DNA from: Bemisia tabaci | Taxonomy: Eukaryota; Arthropoda; Insecta; Hemiptera; Aleyrodidae | Assembly (NCBI RefSeq): GCF_918797505.1 | Contig: NC_092796.1 | Coordinates: 55,148,851-55,212,850, forward strand | Reading direction: 5' to 3' | Length of the DNA: 64,000 nt | Shown here: positions 12,134 to 23,544 of the stretch, one piece after another | Layout: each line of letters opens with the position of its first letter | How positions within the stretch are numbered: the stretch's first letter is position 1 | Made by a program: the position numbers and the translations under genes | Notes under the pieces: model-generated | The model's input: the letters and a program-made list of their open reading frames with translations, nothing else | What the model was told of the DNA's origin: nothing | Databases searched by the model: none

Positions 12134-12382
12134 TATGATACTCTGCAATACTTACCTCTGGTGTGGAATAGTTGCTTCAAGCGCCGTGGCAGGCGGGCGG
12201 CCAGCGCGAAACACGCATTGGCGCCTACAAACCTAACAGGGATACTTCACGCGTTGCGCAATGCGTGAAGTATCCCTGTTAGGTTTGTAGGCGCCAGTGC
12301 GTCGCCGCTCCGCTTTCTGTTAGGCTCTAATATTTAATCTGGCGGAGTCAGCGTTATTCAACCCATGATTTTGAAATGTTTG
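12134..12382. repeat. Family I repeat copy 1
   Basis: About 250 bp shared, in inverted orientation, with 57,766-58,045. Shared words include TAGTTGCTTCAAGCG, the palindrome at 12,221-12,294 and GCTCTAATATTTAA. It lies within the 11.96-12.76 kb element. Confidence 0.8.
12221..12294. repeat. Near-perfect 74-bp palindrome (family I core)
   Basis: Arms 12221-12252 and 12263-12294 are perfectly complementary over 32 bp (GCGCCTACAAACC... and ...GGTTTGTAGGCGC). The 10-base centre contains a further palindrome, TTGCGCAA, leaving a single mismatched pair. Could extrude a cruciform or form a very stable RNA hairpin. Confidence 0.97.
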
Positions 12383-12763
12383 CTCATCCTGTGTGGATTA
12401 TTCTCATTTTAATTGATGAAAAAAAAAATATGCATTAAAGGAAAATATAATGTGCGTTTTGTTAATATTAAAGTGGTTCCGTATCAAACTTAATGATTTC
12501 CAAAGCACACGAATTTCTACACAATTTTTTACAGCCTTTTATAATCGATGGCGAAAAAGCAACAGCCAGGCGATAAAGTGTGAAGCCCGGCGGTAGGAAC
12601 TATAGCCCGGCTGCATAATTTTTTATAACTTCGTATAGCCCGGCCGTACTATTTTCTCCGCATTCTACAGCCAGCTGTATGATTTCCTGTAGCCTTCCTT
12701 AGCCGGCTATAAGAATTCCTATGGTATTTTGAAACGCAGCTCTTATCGCCAATTTTTACCATG

Positions 12764-15228
12764 GCAAAATCGACTATTCGATGTGATTCTTAAGTATCGA
12801 ACTTGGGCTATCTAGGATGAAAATTAAGATATCTTTTCATCCATTTCAATTGTTTTCATCGATTCATCAAGACAATAGAACCGATGAAAGCCCCCAATTT
12901 ACGGGATTGCCACGGGAAACCACCATGCCATCGCTATTGCAGACTTTCTATAATCATCGAAAGGCCATCAGCATTTTTTTTGTACATTCATCATTGATTT
13001 ATCCGCGTCTATATGTTCTCATGACAAATATTTTATCTAGCGGTTAAAGGCAGATGGAGGTGTTCCGACAGGGGTCTGTTTTGGACCCAACCTGAATTTC
13101 CTCAACTCAACAAATTTGGCTCATTGAGGTCTACATTTCAAGGCATTCATCATGATTTGGTCTCTTTTCGTGTCTACTGCTGGCCTGAACATGGGTCTGA
13201 AGGCCGATTTTGGCGAATTATGCGAGTTTTGCGGGTCTGCGTTCAAATGCCAAAAATTTCGCATTTTTCCTCAAAACGGCCTCTAGGACTACATATGTTT
13301 AGGCCAACACTGGACCTGGTATGAGACCGGAACTGCCCAAATTGATGTATTCCGTGAAACATAGACCCTCAGAAAGTAAGACATCGTAGTTTTGAGGAAG
13401 TTCAGAAAGGATGCGCCGAAAACATGCCCTTATCGACGACCTTCTTTGCTTAGAATTTGTAGGTCTAACAATTTATATTCTCCTCCTAAAAGTATACTAA
13501 TGAAGATGACCATCCATCGCAATGGAAAGTTTTTCCGTGGAAACAAAATTTTTAGTAAAGTGGTTTTTGTTGAATCGGGTATAGAAATTAGATTTCTAAG
13601 TTTCGGCGGAAAATTGGAATTTCATTCCACCCCTTTCGTCAATCGAAAGTGTATCCAAATCGGGCAATTCGGTGTCTCAGAAATGGTGGATAACGATTTT
13701 AAATTGATTTTCCTTTAAGTTAGGTAATTTGTTTACATTTGAAGACTTCAAACAATAATAGGTACCTCCGGTTTGTTTTTTCCCCCAAAACGTCTGCCAA
13801 ACTCTTTTATCTGTTCTGCTATCATAAAGCAATTCCGAGTTTCGGAGACCAGTTTATTGGGTGTTTTTTTTTTTCGTATTGTCAAACAACGTTCTTTTGA
13901 AGGTACTTCGTACTTTACTAACCATAAGCAGTGTGTCCCAAAGGTTGCTTTTTATTTTCCAGTGGGACCTTTAATCCTCCCTCGCGCTTGGTTAAAATTA
14001 TTCATGGTAATCTCTATGTAATTTTCCCAGTCGAAAAATAAATAGATCAGTGAAACTGGGAGAGGAAAAGCTGAGTCCAAAGTAGTAATTTTTTTTGTGT
14101 ACGGGAAGATAATGTCGTCCAAATCAATCTGAACGTTCGATGAATATGTTCTGCCCTGGTAACTTCTCTAGAAAAAGAAATCAAAATTATCGTTGGCCCA
14201 AACAAATGTTAGCTATTGTAACAAAAATGCCACTTGTCCGCAAACAAATTCCACAGTGAGGAGGTTTCATTGAACTTGATCATTTAATTGAAACAGAATG
14301 TTGTCGTCTGAACGTACGCATCTGATCGCCTATCAGGTGGAAATGAGTTATTTCGAAGATGTAAAGTCTATATTTGTTTCTAACTAATTCATTTTTTCTA
14401 ATGATAACCAAGATACGATATTCTAGTAACCATTGCAATTAACCAAGTCCCTAGAATGTTATCGCTGCTGTCACTCGAAAAAATGTTACGTAGTGGTAGT
14501 AAGTGCAGTATTAAGACTGAGCTTCCGTTATTACCATTATCGGATCAAAGTACAATCGACAAAAATTAATCACGAGTTGTATTAGGTGCCTCATTGACTT
14601 TGTTGGCGCTAAAATTACGAGAACATTTTCTAGGGATCATCATATTAGTATTTAATTGTTTAACAGCCAAACACCTAATTGGTTCCATATCCCTTTTAAT
14701 GCATCTCTATATGTAAGGAGAATGAAAGGAAAGTACATTATTGTAGGCGTCGGTTGCGTGGCAAGTAAAACCTTTTCCGTCCGAAATAAAGCGGAATGCC
14801 TAGAAAATAATTTCAACCCCACAAACGGCCTGAGAGGTATAGGGCCATCTCAGGGACTCTTTTATAACCCTGGAAAAGTATTGGGGGGAAATCTTAGGAA
14901 TTCTCTCAAGAAGTGCAATTTTAAACAGAGAAAATGTCAAAAGAGAAATGATCGAAGTAGTTTCCGCACTAACTACGATGATGATGATAGATGATGATGA
15001 TGTTCTTGTGAATCGAATTCTTGTTTCGAATGGTCATTACGAATGGAGTGATCCAGAATTGAAGCATTTTTCGGTCAAAGGGTGCATGAGACTTGCGATG
15101 CTGCTGAGATTGTGCAATTTTTTACAGCGTTTGCGGCAGATGAAACTCATGCCCAATGAATCACTTCTTTGTAGTTATAGTGAGGAAAAAATTGGAGCAG
15201 AATCAGGGAAAAATTAAAAGCAGAATGC
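12764..15228. other. No gene or strong repeat seen
   Basis: AT-rich, with ORFs of 60-112 codons that show no domain and have flanks without splice logic. A short GAT microsatellite is at about 14,976-15,003. Confidence 0.5.
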
Positions 15229-15478
15229 GTCGTCCCTCGGACAAAGGAACGTTACTACATTTCCAAGTTGCCAAATTTTTCCTCGCAAATCGTATTTTTA
15301 CCTGGGAAACATTGATATTTTTAACCGATAATTTCAAGATTTTCATCATGATCTCACGCAAAAATCGGACAAATTTTGGACAAAGATTGCGAAGGTACAT
15401 TTCCGAGAAAAATAAAAAAAAATTGAGTCCATTTTGCGACCTTGGAATACGTTACGTTCCTCCGTGCGGGAAACTATG
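15229..15478. mobile_element. Foldback element related to families D/E
   Basis: The left end CGTCGTCCCTCGGACAAAGG mirrors a right end of type TTACGTTCCTCCGTGCGGG. Both arms carry a GTTGCCAAATTTTT or equivalent block and CATTTCC/GGAAATG words. The GTTGCCAA word is shared with family E elements. Non-coding despite a 107-codon ORF through it. Confidence 0.6.
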
Positions 15479-15639
15479 AACTGTCGGACAAGTTAACTAC
15501 AACTAGGGAACTACGTTTCACAATCTTAGCATCATTTTAAGCCTAATGCGCCCTTTTACCGGAAAATGCCTCAATTTTCCAAATGATTCTCACAGGCGAG
15601 TCCGTAGTTACCGCTCTGCACCGTCCGTCTGACGATATC

Positions 15640-16400
15640 AATATCTCACCAGAAACAGGATGCGTCAGGGACCACCGTGCTTGGAGAGGCGAGCTTTTAA
15701 TTTACCGATACGCGACGCCGCGCCGCGCCGGGAAAGCACGCCGCCACTCGCACACGCTCGCACCTATGACGGATACAAAGCACTGGCGCCTGTTAAATGT
15801 TTCTTGAAGAGGGTAGATAGAGATAACCGTGGCGCGGCGCCGGAACCGAAGGCCCTCTCGATATTCGGAGGAAAAGGGCTGCAAATCGGCCCGGGCAGAT
15901 CAACCCCGCGCGCCCCTCCCCCGCGGGCCACCCCCTTAAGAAAACTAATCTCCATCGGAGCCCCCGCTAAAGAAAGCTGCTAAGCTGCACGCTTTGATTT
16001 ATACGCCCCGCGATAAATGCGGAACGTATGTTGCCCGTTCCGCGGGATGGGGCTCCCCGCTCGAGTCGCAGATTTTCCGGGTAATCTTTTATTTTCCCAG
16101 AAACGCCTGCACGCGGGTATTATTTCCTCCGATAAAATTCAGCTTGCGTCCTTTATTTCTCACATCGCGTTATCTCCTCTGTGTGCGTGTATGTGTATGT
16201 GCCGGGGAGGAGGGAGGGGGGAGGATGAACCCGACACCCTTTGCGCTTTTATCGCCAGATGCCGTCCAGGAACTTTCCGACACAGCGATGTGCTGTCTCA
16301 CGTGGTGTGGCGATTTTTTTCTCTCTCGCCCCCGTCCCCTTTCTTCGGAGCAGCTGAGGCAAATCGAGGGATTTCGCTCCGGATGAGGTTCGGATAGGAT
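15640..16400. promoter_or_regulatory. GC-rich island 2, possible regulatory element
   Basis: CpG-rich with words such as GCGACGCCGCGCCGCGCC, then an A/T-containing part with GATTTATACG, CGATAAATGC and TTTTATTTTCCC words that suit Hox- or Caudal-type factors. Several overlapping ORFs on both strands (up to 130 codons) are unconvincing: a run of GTGT/GGGAGG simple sequence lies within them. Confidence 0.3.
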
Positions 16401-17407
16401 AGGTTTTAAGGACATTCTGGCAATCTTGGTGTCGACTAACCCATCGTTCGCCAAAAGCTCTATGTAGTTTGGAGTGTGAGCAAGTGAAGGTCTCTAGAAA
16501 TTGAAGCATTTCTTGGATGAGGCATCAGTGTCATTTCAAGAGGAGAGCTGTTGGATTTTTAACTAAAAGATGACGTCTAGTAAGATAAGCAGCAGTGGTT
16601 ACAATGGGTGTCCCATCCGCAGAACTCATCAGAGAAAATTATTTCAGGCTCCCTTTACTATTTTGTTTCTCAAATAGACCTGGTTTGTTGATAGACCCTT
16701 GATCTAGCCAGGCGATGAGGTTGAGTTTTGGCTTCCAGGATACTCTGCGCGTAATGTCAGGATCATGATTATTTGAGAACTGTTGAAAGAATTGAGTTAT
16801 TCTGTCTATATCGAGTTTGAATTTAATGCACACGAAACATTCTTAATAGGGCTACTATCCGTTTTCATTTTATTCTTCACGCAAAAAAATAGTCGGTGCT
16901 GATGTCAGAACCTTCTGTTCACAGGGCTCCTGCAATTTATTTGTTATACTTACATAATTTTTCTGTTTCTAAAAACTTCGGTCGTGGGCACAGCGTACTC
17001 TGTCCTTAAAACGGAAATTTCTGTAACTGTAAAAGAAAGTCCTGCGAATGGAACTAAGTTTTTCAGTGTTAAAATGGTAGCTGAGGTGGATAGCCAAATG
17101 ATGTCCAAATTTCTTGAATGCCCTGCTCCATCCGAATCCTTTCTCTTCATCCACGACGGCGAAGTAAAAACTTACTTTTTCCCGGCGTCTAAGAACCGCG
17201 GAGTCTCTGCATCATGAGGTCATGGAAGCTCATTAGGGCACACGAATGTGGACGTAACTCGTAGGTGCGTAGGAACGCAGACTCAACGTTGATCAGCCCG
17301 GCTCTCTCGAGCGATCGTCGAACCTTCCGCATTGAGCTCGAGTCCATCCACATTTCACCGGCTCCGCGCGTACGTCGCACAGAGGCGCAGAGGAACGAGC
17401 TATCTGA
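16401..17407. other. No gene seen
   Basis: Unique-looking sequence. ORFs of 60-77 codons occur on both strands across 16,950-17,217, none recognised. Confidence 0.45.
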
Positions 17408-18000
17408 AAAGGTCGGACTTCAAATTTTTAACTAAATCCGCAAATTTTGATGTTACATTTGTCGCATTTTCTGTTTTATTGGGTAGTTCTTGAAGAAACT
17501 TTCACGAGGAGACCAATGGAACCACTTTTAGAACCTCAAAGTTTCGTATAAACAGAGTTTCAAGCTTTAAATTTTTCCAAATTTTGTCCAATACTGAAAA
17601 AAAAAACATTGGATCTAGTGTCCAGACTCCTGAAAACATCGATAAAACAAAATACTCTTGATTCAATCGGATTTTTGCTCAACTCAAGAACCAAGCCTCT
17701 TCATTTGAGCGGATTTCCTCTCGATTTAGGCAAAAACCTGAATGAATCAAGAGTACTTTTTCTTGTCAATGTTTTCAAGAGTCTGGACTCTAGATCCAAT
17801 GTGTTTTTTTTCCAGTGATCGGACAAAAATTATAGTACTAAGACTGTAATTTTTGATGTTTATTACGCCACAGTTAAAATTGTAAAGGGTGCTTCCAGAA
17901 GAAACTTTCAGGGGGAAACCAATGGAACCACTTTTAGAACCTCGAAGTTTCGTATAAACAGAGTTTGAAGCTTTTAAATTTTCCAAATTTTGTCCAATTT
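17408..18000. repeat. Tandem duplication of about 185 bp with a MITE at the junction
   Basis: Unit 1 (17,408-17,591) and unit 2 (17,818-18,000) share GAAGAAACTTTCA, CCAATGGAACCACTTTTAG and GTTTCGTATAAACAGAGTTT. The last 100 bp are nearly identical. Family A copy 3 sits exactly between them. Confidence 0.85.
17592..17817. mobile_element. Foldback MITE, family A copy 3
   Basis: Left end TACTGAAAAA (degraded CACTGG), right end CCAGTG, with the full mirrored GGATCTAG...CTAGATCC arms. Lies between the two units of a 185-bp tandem duplication. Confidence 0.92.
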
Positions 18001-18029
18001 CTCTCATTGATTCGCTCTACTGTTTGGCG

Positions 18030-18340
18030 TACGTAATACGTAATCCTCGCGCGGTCCACCTCCGGTCCGGTCCGGTGGCGGCAACAAAGCTCGGCGCATG
18101 CGTAACGCGCAGCTCGCCGCGCAGCAGCTTCTAGCTGTCATTGTTCGGGACGGATGAAAAGATAGCGAAAGTTGGGCAGGCCTCATTGGCGCGGCGCAGG
18201 GGCATTCAGAGCGCTTTATCGACGGAGCTTGTCAGCAGCTGAAATTTTGATCCGGTCCTCTCTATCGGCCCGCTTTCGCCACTCCAATTACGCTCGGGAA
18301 CAAATCCTCGTTTCCCGCACGGAGGGACGCAACTCCATTC
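18030..18340. promoter_or_regulatory. GC-rich island 3
   Basis: CpG-rich segment (GGTCCGGTCCGGTGGCGGC) flanked by AT-rich repeats. No family or coding signal recognised. Confidence 0.25.
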
Positions 18341-18389
18341 CAACGTTGCAAAATTGACTCAAACCATTCAATTTTTTACTAGAGTGTCT

Positions 18390-18789
18390 ACCGAAAAAAA
18401 AATCTCGATGTATTTACTAAGAAAAGGGTAAAATTACCAAGAATTCAGGGTTCTATTTGATCCCAGTTTTTTCTTGGTAAAATTACCATTTATGGAATTG
18501 GTAATTTTACCGAGAAATCTCGGTAAAATTATTGACTTTCTCGGTAATTTTACAAACGCCAATATTTTTTATCGACTGTGGTAGAATTACCGAGATAAAG
18601 TGGCAAAGTTACCGGAAATCGATTACCAATAAAAGTGGTATTCTTACCTGAGAAAAACAGTAAAAATACCGGTTTTTAGGTAAGCTTACCAGTCTGTCTT
18701 GGTAAAATTACCAATAATTGGTAAAAAAAAGTGAGATGGTAAAGGTACCAACGGACCTTGGTAAAAACGCCGAGAATTTTTTTTCAGTG
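18390..18789. mobile_element. Foldback element, family C copy 1
   Basis: About 400 bp made of repeated, inverted GGTAAAATTACC-type words, with a TTTCAGTG right end and a degraded left end (ACCGAAAAA for CACTGAAAAA). It matches the cleaner copy at 62,174-62,568 along its length, with more of the central GGTAATTTTACC block retained. Non-coding. Confidence 0.9.
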
Positions 18790-18829
18790 TGAGAGGAGAG
18801 GAAAAATCACTGAAAGTTCTAATTAAAAA

Positions 18830-19110
18830 GGCCCAAAATTCTCCTGGTGTTCATGCATTTTGCGAGAGGAAATTTGGCAACATTGAAGTGGAGATACGTT
18901 CTTTCGTGCGGAAAACGACGAAATTTACTGGACTAGCGCGCGTGTGAGTGAATACCGAGCCCCGATCCAGGTTGCAAATCCACGTTTTTAACTGCCCCGT
19001 CGCGTCGCTTGTCGCTCTTGGGCGCTGGAAAAAAAATCGAGCGTCCATCACGCTTCGCTCTCTCGTGTTTTAATGGGTCGATCGACGTGTCCGCGTCGAA
19101 GCTTTCAAAC
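18830..19110. other. Degraded foldback fragment and unique sequence
   Basis: Around 18,870-18,925 the words GAAATTTGGCAACAT and GAGATACGTTCTTTCGTGCG resemble the arms of families D and E, but no second arm is clear. The rest is unassigned. Confidence 0.35.
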
Positions 19111-19390
19111 GCAAGTTTTCGCCGTCCCTTTTCATGTGGGGAAAACGATGTGACACCTTGAATGGTCCGACAATTCGCTCGTAATTTAGATGTTGGTCAT
19201 CCCAATTAATTTTAATTACGATGGGAAATGAAAAGGGTTGACGGCGTCATTTTCTTGACGTTTTGCGTCGGATTTCATTTTTATTTTCATAATTGTAGTT
19301 TTGCGCGCTGAGTACCACAGATGAAACCAATTACACACTTTTCTATTTTTCACGTTTTCTTCCTTTTTACTCCTTTTTTCTTTTCTTTAG

Positions 19391-19681
19391 CAGGGTTGCC
19401 AAAGTTAGGGAAAAGCGGGAATTGTCTGGATGTTTTAAGAAAAATCAGAAAAAACTTGTGAAAGTCAGGGCGAAGAAGGAAAATGTCAGTGTAGAATTAT
19501 TAAGTCACCTTTATTTGTTCACTTGAATGGGTCTGAACAACATATTTCACGCTAAATGTTCTTCAAATTACGTATTTTTAACCATTTGGCATCTCCTCAA
19601 TTGTAAAAGAATTTTACAAAAATTTAACAGGGAAATGCCGGAGAATGTACCTAATTTTTAAATTCCTTGTCAACCCTGCTT
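19391..19681. mobile_element. CAGGGTTGCC-type element
   Basis: Starts GCAGGGTTGCCAAAGTTAGG and ends TTGTCAACCCTGC. Interior has AAAGTCAGGG and GGAGAATGT words seen in the related remnants at 5.23 and 34.5 kb. Target duplication not clear. Hosts no ORF of note. Confidence 0.65.
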
Positions 19682-20959
19682 TGTAAGGAGAGAAAAAAAT
19701 TGATACCAGTGCAGCTCTGCTCCTCGAGTTTCAATTTCAAGTATGATTCCTCAGGATCTCAGTACACTAATTCAATTAAATACTGCATCTGGCGTACGTA
19801 AGAAGTCTAGCTTCCATGTTGATCTATGTCTTGATGATATCTTAAGGACGCAATCTAACTGCTAGTTTATTTACGGCCAATAGTTAATGAAGTCGTAGGA
19901 ACGTTAAAAGTGACACGGTCGCGATTAGTTGGTCGCAAATAGGTACAGCGAAAGCGGCGCATACTAATGGTCCGTTAACGACTGTCGGACAATGAAGCCA
20001 TCTCACTAATTTGAATTTTCCAGTAAAGTTTAATCGCGATCGGCCTCTCGAGTGAGCATTAACCGAAATCCAATACTAAAATTTTGTCGCACCGAAGAAT
20101 TTATTCGCTTGTCTCACGCACCCCACACGGTCTTTCCGTGTCGACGGAAATTTATGCAGGCATATTCTTAGATCAATCTCGCGCTCGTTTGTTTACAAAG
20201 TTAAAAAGTCTCGAGTTTTGCCGTTCCTTAAATGAGTTTATCGTCTATTAATGATGGCGAGCCGGCGTTTTACGAGCGCCTCTTACTCTGCCCTATAAAT
20301 AAACGAGGGCTTATATTCGCTGTCCTCCCCCTTTTATTTGCTCGCTCCCTCTTATTATGTAGTTACTCTCTTGTCTTGGTGACTTTTATTCCTTTCCAAG
20401 TAGGCACTTTTTATGGATCAACTCTTGAGTCCTTTTACGCGACTCCAGATGTTTAGTTCTTGTTCCTCGAGTGGTCCTCTCAATTCTACTCTGTGTACTT
20501 ACTTTTTTCCTACTCCATAGGCAATATGGATTTCCGAGGCGTTTCAAGGAATCACAGTCTTGACAAGCCTTTTCACAGGGCAGCGATCTCCAATTCGGCA
20601 CGTTTGGCGGGGATCGACCTTTGAAATTAGGCGAATTTTTGAGGATGGATCGGATCATCTCTCAAACAGATCGATAGGTTTGCATCATGTACAGGAGAAA
20701 AACGCTCTGCTGAAGTTGTGAAGTTAGGTTTAATTGGATGATGAATTTCGACCGACGTTTGATTTCATCAATTTCTTCTCAATCCACCCTGGAAGATGGG
20801 TCTAGAATTTTTGATATGGTCGTTATTCCTACCAGAATGAAAACCAAATGTTGTAGGTGTAACACCCTCAACCCTCATCTGGGGGGAATTTCGTCTTGTT
20901 GTACGTACTTAATATAGGTTGCTATTTTTTCCTCGAATAGATGCCATTTTTGCGATCCC
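19682..20959. promoter_or_regulatory. Repeat-free stretch with possible enhancer at 20,000-20,460
   Basis: No repeat family found. Between 20,000 and 20,460 there are CGCGATCGG, GAGCATTAACC, AATTTATGCAGG, CTATTAATGATGG and a TATAAATA word (about 20,295), a density of homeodomain-like sites in non-repetitive sequence. Could be a cis-regulatory module; nothing shows activity. Confidence 0.2.
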
Positions 20960-20960
20960 A

Positions 20961-20992
20961 ATTTTTTGGCTTTTCTCATAATCAGGTAAATC
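20961..20992 (+). promoter_or_regulatory. Weak abutted splice-site pair
   Basis: Pyrimidine-rich TTTTTTGGCTTTTCTCATAA precedes TCAG|GTAAAT (junction 20,985). Similar in layout to the stronger candidates at 35.7 and 45.2 kb but with an interrupted tract. Confidence 0.12.
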
Positions 20993-21102
20993 TTATTTTC
21001 GTGATGTGCGGTCACTAAATTTCCAGCTTTCGGGAAGAGCAGAAACCAAAACAAATCGATATCTGTAAGAATCAATATTCAGGAAGGTATAATTTTACAC
21101 CT

Positions 21103-21339
21103 CACTGGAAAATAAAAAAACACATTGTATCTAGAGTCCAGACTCTTGAAAACATTGACAAGAAAAAATACTCTTGATTCAATCAGATTTGCGCTTAAAT
21201 CAAAAGGAAATCCGCTCAAATTAAGAGGCTTGGTTCTCGATTTAAGCAAAAATCCGATTGAATCAAGAGTATTTTTTCTTGTCGATGTTTTTAAGAGTCT
21301 GGACTCTAGATCCAATATGTTTTTTTTTTTTCCCCAGTG
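21103..21339. mobile_element. Foldback MITE, family A copy 4
   Basis: Intact CACTGG and CCAGTG ends, perfect 2-bp duplication CT (21,101-21,102; 21,340-21,341). ORFs on both strands run through it because the palindrome encodes nearly the same peptide either way; they are not genes. Confidence 0.95.
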
Positions 21340-21449
21340 CTCAGTCGATTGGGCTTTAATCGATTCTTCGACTGATATAAATTGAAAAAAAAAAAACCAA
21401 CAATTTTTTACTATACATTAACGTCCCTGATTTGACTGAGGGGAAAAAA

Positions 21450-21900
21450 TAGGACGAGGATGAGGGTATTTTGTCCGCGGCGGCGGGACGAGCAGTTTGA
21501 CAACCCGCAGCTGGAGGCTGAGTTTTCCTCAGCGGGCTCGTCGACTGCCGATTTAGATTCCTCACCTTGTTGGGTATCCGGCGCGTCCCTCCGCGCTCGC
21601 TTGATTAGCCTTAATCAAATGCATTTGCAAATCCCCGCCAACTCCTATAAATTAACGTCGCGGAATTCTTGGGAGCTCCGCGAACCCCCTCGCCCGCCGC
21701 CCGGAGCCAGCGCCGTTACTCATTAAAGGTCCCCGGATGCGGCCCGGTGATTGGTGTGAGCTCGACGAATTCGCGACGTATCCGACGTCGATGTCGACGT
21801 GAACGTGGACGTCCGCGCCGTGGCAGCCGCTTGATTGAACTCGAAGTCGCGTCCCCTCGCGACGCGGCTATTGTCGAGCTCGCGCGGTAATCTCGCTCTG
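21450..21900. promoter_or_regulatory. GC-rich island 4 with paired homeodomain-type sites
   Basis: CpG-rich, but with an A/T core near 21,600-21,660 carrying GATTAGCCTTAATC (an inverted pair of GATTA, the Otd/Pitx-type core) and CATTTGCAAATCC (POU/octamer-like). 21,770-21,830 has repeated CGACGT words. Suggestive of an enhancer. Confidence 0.3.
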
Positions 21901-21965
21901 CCGTCCATAGCAAAAACGCCGTAACTCCACTCAAAATGTTTCCCTTTTTTCCAGCACGTACCCTT

Positions 21966-22193
21966 CACTGGGGGAAAAAACACATTAGATCTAGAGTCCA
22001 GACTCTTAAAAACATCTACAAGAAAAAATACTCTTGATTCAATCAGATTTTTGCTTAAATCAAGAACCAAGCCTCTTAATTTAAGCGGATTTCCTTTTGA
22101 TTTAAGCTTAAATCTGATTGAATCAAGGGTATTTTTTCTTGTTAATATTTCAAGAGTCTGGACTCTAGATCCAATTGTGTTTTTTTCCCAGTG
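21966..22193. mobile_element. Foldback MITE, family A copy 5
   Basis: Intact CACTGG and CCAGTG ends with a perfect 2-bp duplication TT (21,964-21,965; 22,194-22,195). Confidence 0.95.
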
Positions 22194-22195
22194 TT

Positions 22196-23544
22196 CTATT
22201 ACAAGAAAATTTAATTGCCACGAGGCTTCTTTTTTCCACTTTTATTTCCTAATGGTGTGGCAGAGTAGTATTGAAAAAATGAAGGATGAATTTGTGTCAG
22301 GTTTTTTGTTAAAACAGCATTTTGTCAGAAAACAATCGAAAAAGTGTTGAATGGGGCTCCGGCGTTTTTACTTTGGACGCAGATGCCAGTCGCACTTGCA
22401 AGTGGAAACACTGTTTCCTTCATCAATCCACTAAAATATCGATTTTAGCGGCGGAAAGCTGCGAGGAAAGTTTAGGGTCCGTGAGGCAATTTTGCAAAAT
22501 AATGACTTTTTTCTTCGCTTAATTTCATTCTAAGTGGGCCAAATCGCTCATTTTGCAGTGCAATCTGGCATTTTGCCAAAAAATCAGACATGCGGCTGTG
22601 AGGTGAATCAGAAATACGGCTGTTAAGAAATGAAAACACGCCGGGTAGCGGCAGATGGTCGGCGTTTCCTGCCGCTGGGTCTAACGTATGAAGAAGAACC
22701 AAATAACAATAAGTAAAAACTCAAGTGCGGTTGAGCTGATTCTGCTCAAACCCACCCAGTAATTGATCAGTAATTGCAGTAGTGTGTTCCATTCCGATTA
22801 TTTTTCTCTTGGTTACAACAATGTGAAACCAATCTACTCCAAAACGTTCTTCGTCCTACAGCTTCCTTGAACTTTCGATTAGTTTACACTTGCACGTACA
22901 TAAAGACGTATATTCTGAAGCGCGTAGTCTTTTCAAGGACGAAATGAAAGGATAAGCAATCATGATTCGCATACCAAAGTCCAAAACAAATAATTAAAAG
23001 CCCGACATTTAGGACAATCAATATTAAACTTTTAATATCAGCCGTTACAACCGATCGAGTTCAGCGTTGTTTCATAAACTACTCTGACCAAACGTTGTCA
23101 GGTTTGTGTGAAAATGTGCAGGATTTATCCAGCAGCACCATGGGGAAAGACATTTTTCACACCCGTTTGGCGTATCCTACCAACCCAGCGCTGTGCCCGA
23201 GTTTCTGGCAAGCTACCTGAATAGGGCACGCTCGGCAGCGAGCTGACCCCCGGGTCAAGTCCACGTTATTGAAGGGCTTTTCCCTGTCACGCGTGGTAGG
23301 TACTTCTTCTTCAGTAACTAAATGAAATAACCCCCCGTCGAAGTGAAATTACGGAGAGCTAACGGGTCTAGACATAGATTATACCAATTTCATAATAAGA
23401 AGCAAATAGAAAGTAAGGGACTTTTCTGGCTTAACCAGGCACAACCCCCGCAAAATTTTGTGTTCATTAGTTTTAACGTGAAATTGAACATGTACTGATT
23501 TGAGTTCTCAAATGTGGTTGGTGGGTTCGTCGGAAAATATGTTT
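22196..23544. other. No gene or recognised repeat
   Basis: Mixed-composition sequence. ORFs of 66-76 codons near 22.3-22.7 kb are unconvincing. Nothing else noted. Confidence 0.5.

Larger units (their letters stand above)
11956..12762. mobile_element. TIR element with AGCCGGCT motif array, hosting a nested palindrome
   Basis: Ends TGGTAAAAATTGGC (11956) and GCCAATTTTTACCA (to 12762) are inverted repeats. Similarity continues inwards through TTCCATAG/CTATGG and repeated words of the form TATAGCC(C)GGCT, which recur about eight times with varied spacing. The 12134-12382 segment is a separate repeat (family I) found again inverted at 57.8 kb, so it probably inserted into this element. Non-coding. 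Confidence 0.75.

Noticed and set aside
21079..21385. Similar ORFs on both strands reading MDLESRLLKT, also at 2967, 17,609, 30,109 and elsewhere
   Set aside because: These are translations of the family A palindrome, recurring wherever the MITE occurs, not a gene family.
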